Shown one piece after another: positions 5,048 through 6,430 of a stretch of 6,430 nt of DNA; within the stretch, counting starts at the first letter, position 1, and every line of letters starts with the position of its first letter. The position numbers and the translations under genes were made by a program. Below the pieces are notes generated by a model. That model did not search any database. It was not told where the DNA came from and was given only the letters and a program-made list of their open reading frames with translations. This DNA is from an uncultured Bacteroidales bacterium (GTDB lineage Bacteria; Bacteroidota; Bacteroidia; Bacteroidales; P3). Location: contig CAMWIS010000091.1 of assembly GCA_947174375.1 (NCBI GenBank), positions 1 to 6,430 on the forward strand, written 5' to 3'.

Positions 5048-6394
5048 TTAATTGAACAAACCCGGCAACTTACGCACGGCATAAGGTTCGGCGAACACGA
5101 CGACGCGGTCGCCGGCCTCGATGCGGAAATCGCCCACGGCTATGAAACTCTGCGTGCCGCGTATCACGCCGCCGATGATGCTGCCCTCCGGCAGATGCAG
5201 ATGCTTGATGGCGCGGCGCGTGACCTTGGCGTCCGGCTTGACGACGAATTCCAGCACCTCGGCATCCACGCCGCTGAGCACCTTCGACGACTCCACCTCC
5301 GCATTCATCGTAAAACGCGCGATATAGCTGGCCGTAATGAGTTTCTTGTTGATAATCGTATCCACGCCCACGGTCTGCGCCAAGTCGATGTAGTCGATGT
5401 TCTCCACGAGCGCGATGGTCGTATGCACGCCGGCTTTCTTGGCGTAGAGGCAGGCCATGATGTTGGTTTCGGTGGAGTCCGTCACGGCGATGAAGGCGTC
5501 CATACGCTCCATGCCCTCGTCGCGCAGCACGTCCAAGTCGGTGGCGTCGCCGTTGATAATCAATGTATCGCTCGACACGTCCGCCGCCACTTCCTCGCAA
5601 CGCCGGCGGTCTTTCTCGATGAGCTTCACCTTCATGTCCTTTTCGATGCGCAGCGTCGTCTGCTTGCCGATACGCCCCGCCCCCGCTATCATGACGTTGT
5701 TGATTTTCTTGTCGTGCGTGCCGGTGAGCGCAAAGAACGCCTCGGCGCTTTCGGGGCGCACGATGACATAGACCAAATCGCCCGCCATGAGCGCGTCGTT
5801 TCCCATCGGGATAATCGTGCGGCGGTTGCGGTGCACGGCCACGGCGCGGAAATCCAAATGGGGGTATTCTTCGGCGATACGGGCCAGCGTCTTGCCCACC
5901 AATGGCGCATCGTCGTTGATACGCAACGACATGAGGCGCAACAGGTTCTGACCGAAATTAAACACCTCGGCCGTGCCCGAATGCTGCAACAGGTTGACGA
6001 TTTCGTTGGAGGCGATACGCTCCGGACACACGCAACGGTCAACGCCCAAGCCCGCAAAGAACGCCCGCCGGTCGTCACGGTTCATTTCCACCGTATTGAC
6101 CCGCGCAATCGTGCGCTTGGCGCCCATTTTCTTGCCGATGATGCACGTCAGCAGGTTGGGTTCCTCCTCGTGCAAGACCGAAATCAGCAAATCCATATTG
6201 CGGACGTTGGCCTGATCCAACACGCTCACCGAGCAGGAGTCGCCCGTAATCGTCAATAGGTCGGTGCTGGCTTCCAGACGCTCCAACAAATCGCTATGCG
6301 GATCGACGACCACGATGTTGTGGTCTTCCACCACCGACAGCAAACGCGCCAGATAAAACCCCACCTCGCCGTCTCCGGCTATCAAGATATTCAT
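5048..6394 (-). CDS. trkA: Trk system potassium uptake regulatory protein TrkA
   Basis: The protein has 448 residues, the usual two-module TrkA length, and is a cytoplasmic peripheral subunit that gates TrkH in response to nucleotides (NAD(H), ATP/ADP in characterised homologues). The first RCK_N Rossmann domain (1 to about 120) carries GDGEVG (7-12) and Asp31 at the end of beta-2. An RCK_C domain follows (about 144-226). The second RCK_N (about 232-350) carries GAGRIG (238-243) and Glu260, and the second RCK_C ends the protein (about 372-448). Acidic residues at both beta-2 ends suggest preference for NAD-type over phosphorylated NADP-type ligands, as is usual. The ATG at 6394 is the natural start because it leads straight into MNILIAGDGEVG. 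No Shine-Dalgarno site is obvious. It is the first visible gene of the operon; its promoter lies outside the window or in an upstream gene. Confidence 0.97.
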   Translation of the reverse strand: MNILIAGDGEVGFYLARLLSVVEDHNIVVVDPHSDLLERLEASTDLLTITGDSCSVSVLDQANVRNMDLLISVLHEEEPNLLTCIIGKKMGAKRTIARVNTVEMNRDDRRAFFAGLGVDRCVCPERIASNEIVNLLQHSGTAEVFNFGQNLLRLMSLRINDDAPLVGKTLARIAEEYPHLDFRAVAVHRNRRTIIPMGNDALMAGDLVYVIVRPESAEAFFALTGTHDKKINNVMIAGAGRIGKQTTLRIEKDMKVKLIEKDRRRCEEVAADVSSDTLIINGDATDLDVLRDEGMERMDAFIAVTDSTETNIMACLYAKKAGVHTTIALVENIDYIDLAQTVGVDTIINKKLITASYIARFTMNAEVESSKVLSGVDAEVLEFVVKPDAKVTRRAIKHLHLPEGSIIGGVIRGTQSFIAVGDFRIEAGDRVVVFAEPYAVRKLPGLFN

Positions 6395-6430
6395 GTATTC
6401 CCTTCGTCTCTATTCGTAAGCGCAGTACAT
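6395..6430 (-). other. Short leader or end of an unidentified upstream gene
   Basis: Only 36 bases lie upstream of trkA. On the minus strand, one frame ends with TAG at 6412-6410 and another ends with a TGA that overlaps the trkA ATG (ATGA). Either could be the end of a preceding cistron, but six or twelve codons are too few to identify. No promoter match is visible. Confidence 0.3.

Noticed and set aside
5195..6259. Long plus-strand open frame opposite trkA
   Set aside because: trkA is certain on the minus strand. The antisense product is rich in His, Arg, Asp and Val with no motif.

Overview
The window looks like chromosomal DNA from a fairly GC-rich member of the Bacteroidota. I infer this from four things: the protein families (a Bacteroidota-style arginase-like protein, a secreted PepC-like peptidase, and an ArsR regulator next to a CxxC lipoprotein); the absence of clear Shine-Dalgarno sites; AT-rich leaders; and one very good match to the Bacteroidota housekeeping promoter (TTTG-N20-TAnnTTTG). 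I do not assign a genus. Every real gene reads on the minus strand, so the window is transcribed from right to left.

Right to centre (6394 down to 674) is a tight five-gene string: trkA, trkH, an arginase-fold protein, a secreted C1 (bleomycin hydrolase/PepC-type) cysteine peptidase, and recX. The four gaps are 8, 12, 19 and 3 nt, which suggests one transcript. TrkA and TrkH form a potassium uptake system: TrkH is the membrane pore and TrkA is the cytoplasmic nucleotide-binding gating ring. The next three genes have no known functional link to it. The arginase-like protein lacks most canonical manganese ligands and is probably not an ordinary arginase. The recX gene begins two codons after the peptidase stop, in the same frame, and appears to use a non-ATG start.

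Left part (682 down to 49) is a separate regulated unit: arsR followed by a lipoprotein with a thioredoxin-like CxxC motif that resembles the ArsF family. A perfect inverted repeat (TGTTCG-N8-CGAACA) sits over the -7 element of the arsR promoter and over the recX stop codon. A related site lies in front of the lipoprotein gene, and the two share an identical 14-bp string. This looks like an autoregulated ArsR regulon with two operators.

The first ~48 bases are not genomic. They match the Illumina Nextera i5/Tn5 adapter, including the end of P5, an 8-nt index slot, the Read 1 primer and most of the mosaic end. The lipoprotein gene is therefore cut by the contig edge, and its apparent C-terminus (LLYTSDAADE) is translated adapter. 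I saw no tRNA, rRNA, CRISPR, insertion sequence or phage gene.
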